This document shows, one piece after another, positions 62,046 to 64,000 of a DNA stretch of 64,000 bases. This DNA comes from Clostridium sp. CAG:1000 (GTDB lineage Bacteria > Bacillota_I > Bacilli_A > RF39 > UBA660). The DNA is taken from positions 1 to 64,000 of the forward strand of contig HG000336.1 of assembly GCA_000436975.1 (NCBI GenBank), given 5' to 3'. Under the pieces are notes generated by a model that saw nothing but the letters and a program-made list of their open reading frames with translations, was not told the origin of the DNA and made no database searches. The translations under genes and the position numbers were made by a program. The stretch's first letter is position 1, and each line of letters opens with the position of its first letter.

Positions 62046-62703
62046 CTTTTTTTAGTTTTGATTCTGTTTGAGTAATACGAAAGAGGTTTGCTGAAGTTCT
62101 TCACTACACATATTATCGAGTATATCTTCTCTATGTCTAAGCCCTTTTCTTTTAGCAATATCATTTGCAGTTTCGCGCGTTTATAGTCCTTTATATCCAC
62201 TATTATGAAATCTATCAAAGCTCTTAACTCCTGCATTTCTAGCAGCAATGTTTAATGAATAGTTTCCTTTTCTTGTTAAACCTCTTTGATATAATCTTTT
62301 TTCATCTTCAGAAAGACTACTATACTCTTTTTCACTTAGTTCTTGTCTTCTTGTTTGTATCGTAAAATAAGTTTAAGCAAGTGCGATTACTTTCTTTACT
62401 TGAATTAGCATTTTGAACAATCAAATAACATATATACCTAGATAATTTATAATCTTGTAAGTTAACATAAGCGTTATTATTTCTTTTTGACAAGTTGTTA
62501 GCCTCAACAAGTTGTGAATTTATATTAATTTTAGAATTTTTGCATGTTTACTTTGCTCTACTTATAATTTTATTAAAGTTTCTCCATTCTTTGTACTCCA
62601 AAACTTTTTGCAATTCACGAGCATACCAAAACTCGCACCCATTTTCATCGATATGTTTTATATCCTCAAATAATCTTTCAGTATATTCTTTTAATTCATT
62701 CAT
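62046..62703 (-). pseudogene. dinD: dinD (DNA-damage-inducible protein D) remnant
   Basis: Starting at 62703: NELKEYTERLFEDIKHIDENG, CEFWYARELQKVLEYKEWRNF, a stop, CKNSKININ..., DYKLSRYICYLIVQNA, a frameshift near 62380, QTRRQELSEKEYSSLSEDEKRL, GLTRKGNYSLNIAARNAGV, a further stop, then ANDIAKRKGLRHREDILDNM. These are DinD blocks in their normal order with at least three stops/frameshifts, so the gene is inactive. Its natural C-terminus is replaced by the DUF6273 end. Confidence 0.85.
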
Positions 62704-62755
62704 ATTTTTATCATCTTCTTTTTAATTAATTTAAATCATTTTATTAAATCAATAA

Positions 62756-63005
62756 TTATACTAACACATATTCTCTAACAACAATTCTTTCATCAGAGCA
62801 ATACTCTATTACAAATTTATTTTCTTTCTTACATATTAAAATACCTATTGTATTGTTATTACTTATTTCTTTAATGCTTTTATCTATATAATTCATATAC
62901 TTTTGCACTTGTGAAATATATTCTACTTTAAATTCACTTACCTTAAGTTCTACTACTACATATGCATTATATTTAATATTAAAAAGCAATAAGTCTAATT
63001 TGCTA
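62756..63005 (-). pseudogene. C-terminal fragment of a DUF1016 (YhcG-type) nuclease
   Basis: The frame reads (LDLL)LFNIKYNAYVVVELK, VEYISQVQKYMNYIDK, TIGILICKKENKFVIEYCSDERI. The catalytic ELK and the following helix of the PD-(D/E)xK domain are present, but the N-terminal DUF1016 domain and the start of the nuclease domain are gone. It complements the 13.3-kb copy, which lacks this central part. Confidence 0.8.
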
Positions 63006-63116
63006 TTTCATCAGTCAATTTACAAATGATTGACAAGTTTAAATAATTAAATTAAAATATGTATCAAGATAAATAAATTTATTGTATAATTTAAATATAA
63101 TTAAAGGGTGATAAAA

Positions 63117-64000
63117 GTGGAAAAGCAGAAGACAATAGTATTTAAACCTAGTGATAATATTAAAGAAAAGATGATTGATTATTATGACTTATTAAGAAGA
63201 GATAAGAAACCTCCATATTCAGTATTTCAAGCAGAAGAAGGTGGTACTATTATAACTTTATATGAGAGTGGTAAAGTTATGTTTCAAGGTATATCTGCTG
63301 ATATTGATGCTAATATGTGGAAAGACTTAGAAAGCCATTATAATAACAGAGATATAGATAGCGAGTTAAAGAAAAAAGAAGAAAAAGAAGATGATAAAAC
63401 ATACTACTATTATGATGCTATTGGTAGTGATGAAGTTGGTACTGGTGACTATTTTGGGCCTATTATAGTTACTGCTACTTTAGTAGATAAAAGTACTAGA
63501 AAACTATTAGAAGATTTAAAAATAATGGATTCTAAAAAGATGACTGATGATAAGATTAGAAGATGTGCTCCTATATTAATGAATAAACTTCCATATGTAA
63601 CATTTACTCTTTCAAATACTAAATACAATGAAATGAGTTCTAAAGGTTTCAATATGAATAAAATAAAAGCTATTCTTCACAATAGAGTCTTATTTGAACT
63701 TTCTAATAAAGGTATTCCATATCATAAAATAATAGTAGATCAATTCACTACCCCTAGAAGTTATTTTAGTTATTTAAAACAAGAAAATATAGAAGATAAA
63801 GTTACTAAGATAACATTTCTAACTAAAGGTGAAAGTAAACATTTAAGTGTTGCTGCTGCTAGTGTTATAAGTAGATATAGATTCTTACAAGAAATGGATA
63901 AACTATCAGAAAAATATAAAGTAGATATTCCTAAAGGCGCTAGTCCTAAAGTAGATAGTGTTGCTAAAAAAATACTTGATACTTATGGTAAAAATGAGCT
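63117..64000 (+). CDS. rnhC: ribonuclease HIII (cut by window end)
   Basis: RNase HIII removes RNA from RNA-DNA hybrids. The frame starts with GTG at 63117 (AAAGGGTG upstream): MEKQKTIVFKPSDNIKEKM, an N-terminal TBP-like substrate domain (about residues 1-95), then IGSDEVGTGDYFGP with the first acidic residues, DSKKMTD, and IIVDQF and AAASVISRY further on. 294 codons are visible and the C-terminus lies beyond the window. TATAAT at 63085-63090 is a probable -10. Confidence 0.93.
   Translation, partial: MEKQKTIVFKPSDNIKEKMIDYYDLLRRDKKPPYSVFQAEEGGTIITLYESGKVMFQGISADIDANMWKDLESHYNNRDIDSELKKKEEKEDDKTYYYYDAIGSDEVGTGDYFGPIIVTATLVDKSTRKLLEDLKIMDSKKMTDDKIRRCAPILMNKLPYVTFTLSNTKYNEMSSKGFNMNKIKAILHNRVLFELSNKGIPYHKIIVDQFTTPRSYFSYLKQENIEDKVTKITFLTKGESKHLSVAAASVISRYRFLQEMDKLSEKYKVDIPKGASPKVDSVAKKILDTYGKNE

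Noticed and set aside
1..64000. Mycoplasma-type code (TGA as Trp)
   Set aside because: Trp codons are TGG throughout, and TGA ends recU and the SipW-type gene at natural positions.
1..64000. CRISPR array or cas genes
   Set aside because: No regularly spaced short repeats and no Cas protein motifs were seen.
1..64000. Reverse transcriptase or template repeat for a diversity-generating retroelement
   Set aside because: No RT motif (Y/I-x-D-D) protein was found in any listed gene, so the mechanism cannot be claimed from this window.

Overview
The window looks like a 64 kb piece of chromosome from a very low-GC member of the Bacilli, probably an uncultured gut bacterium. Coding genes are A/T-saturated, use strong GGAGG-type ribosome binding sites, and read with the standard bacterial code: TGA is a genuine stop (recU and the SipW-type peptidase gene end in it) and Trp is TGG, so this is not a mycoplasma code. 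The cell builds peptidoglycan (class A PBP, FtsW/SpoVE, two NlpC/P60-type enzymes) and very probably sporulates: SpoIVFA/SpoIVFB, SpoVID plus a YsxE/CotS-like kinase, YlbJ, YlbL, SpoIIM, a CotY/CotZ coat protein behind a sigma-K-like promoter, and a YjcZ-like protein are all present. Taxonomy below class is not resolved from sequence alone.

Layout. 0-9.5 kb: a membrane-anchored serpin, then tsf-rpsB, a VirB2-like small membrane protein, recU-pbp1A, and nth-dnaD-cca. 9.5-18 kb: HU, topA, cotY, a deleted DUF1016 nuclease gene, then rpmA-prp-rplU-spoIVFB-spoIVFA-radC and ylbL. 18-22.8 kb: ylbJ, three prepilin-like genes, ysxE-spoVID. 22.8-36 kb: lon, rbgA, a RhuM remnant, a surface-protein tail, cytidine deaminase, TraX-like protein, a membrane-bound MerR-type regulator, an alpha/beta hydrolase, an acyltransferase, tsaC, cls, lepB, rplS and ftsW. 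36-44.6 kb: a yjcZ-like gene, the thymidylate cluster (tmk, 5'-nucleotidase, thyA, folA), tRNA-Lys, spoIIM, mnmA, an HTH protein and a ZIP transporter. 44.6-48 kb: a tiny Arg/Asn/Ser-rich protein and two paralogous Big2-NlpC/P60 proteins. 48.1-53.6 kb: a SipW/TasA-like surface-protein operon. 53.6-64 kb: Ca2+/Na+ exchanger, rlmD, deoB-xerD, a flippase-like protein, rarA with a transglutaminase-like partner, a graveyard of DinD/DUF6273/DUF1016 fragments, and rnhC running off the end.

The most interesting thread is a repeat family ending in a conserved frame (W-L-R-S-A ... G-[VI]-S-P-[AS]-F-[RQ]-I-G-stop; DUF6273-like) around a hypervariable stretch of about 25 residues. It occurs four times, always on the minus strand: in the SipW/TasA-like operon (broken by a nonsense codon and a frameshift), 5'-truncated against tRNA-Lys, and twice joined to remnants that look like DinD. 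This is the pattern expected of a diversified surface protein whose 3' end moves or is gene-converted. No reverse transcriptase or template repeat was found in the window, so a diversity-generating mechanism stays a hypothesis.

Functional links: the ribosomal-protein/sporulation-protease block (spoIVFA-spoIVFB-rplU-prp-rpmA) and the ylbJ/ylbL, spoVID/ysxE and xerD/deoB neighbourhoods match those of Bacillus. The thymidylate cluster covers dTMP synthesis, folate recycling, dTMP phosphorylation and dNMP turnover.
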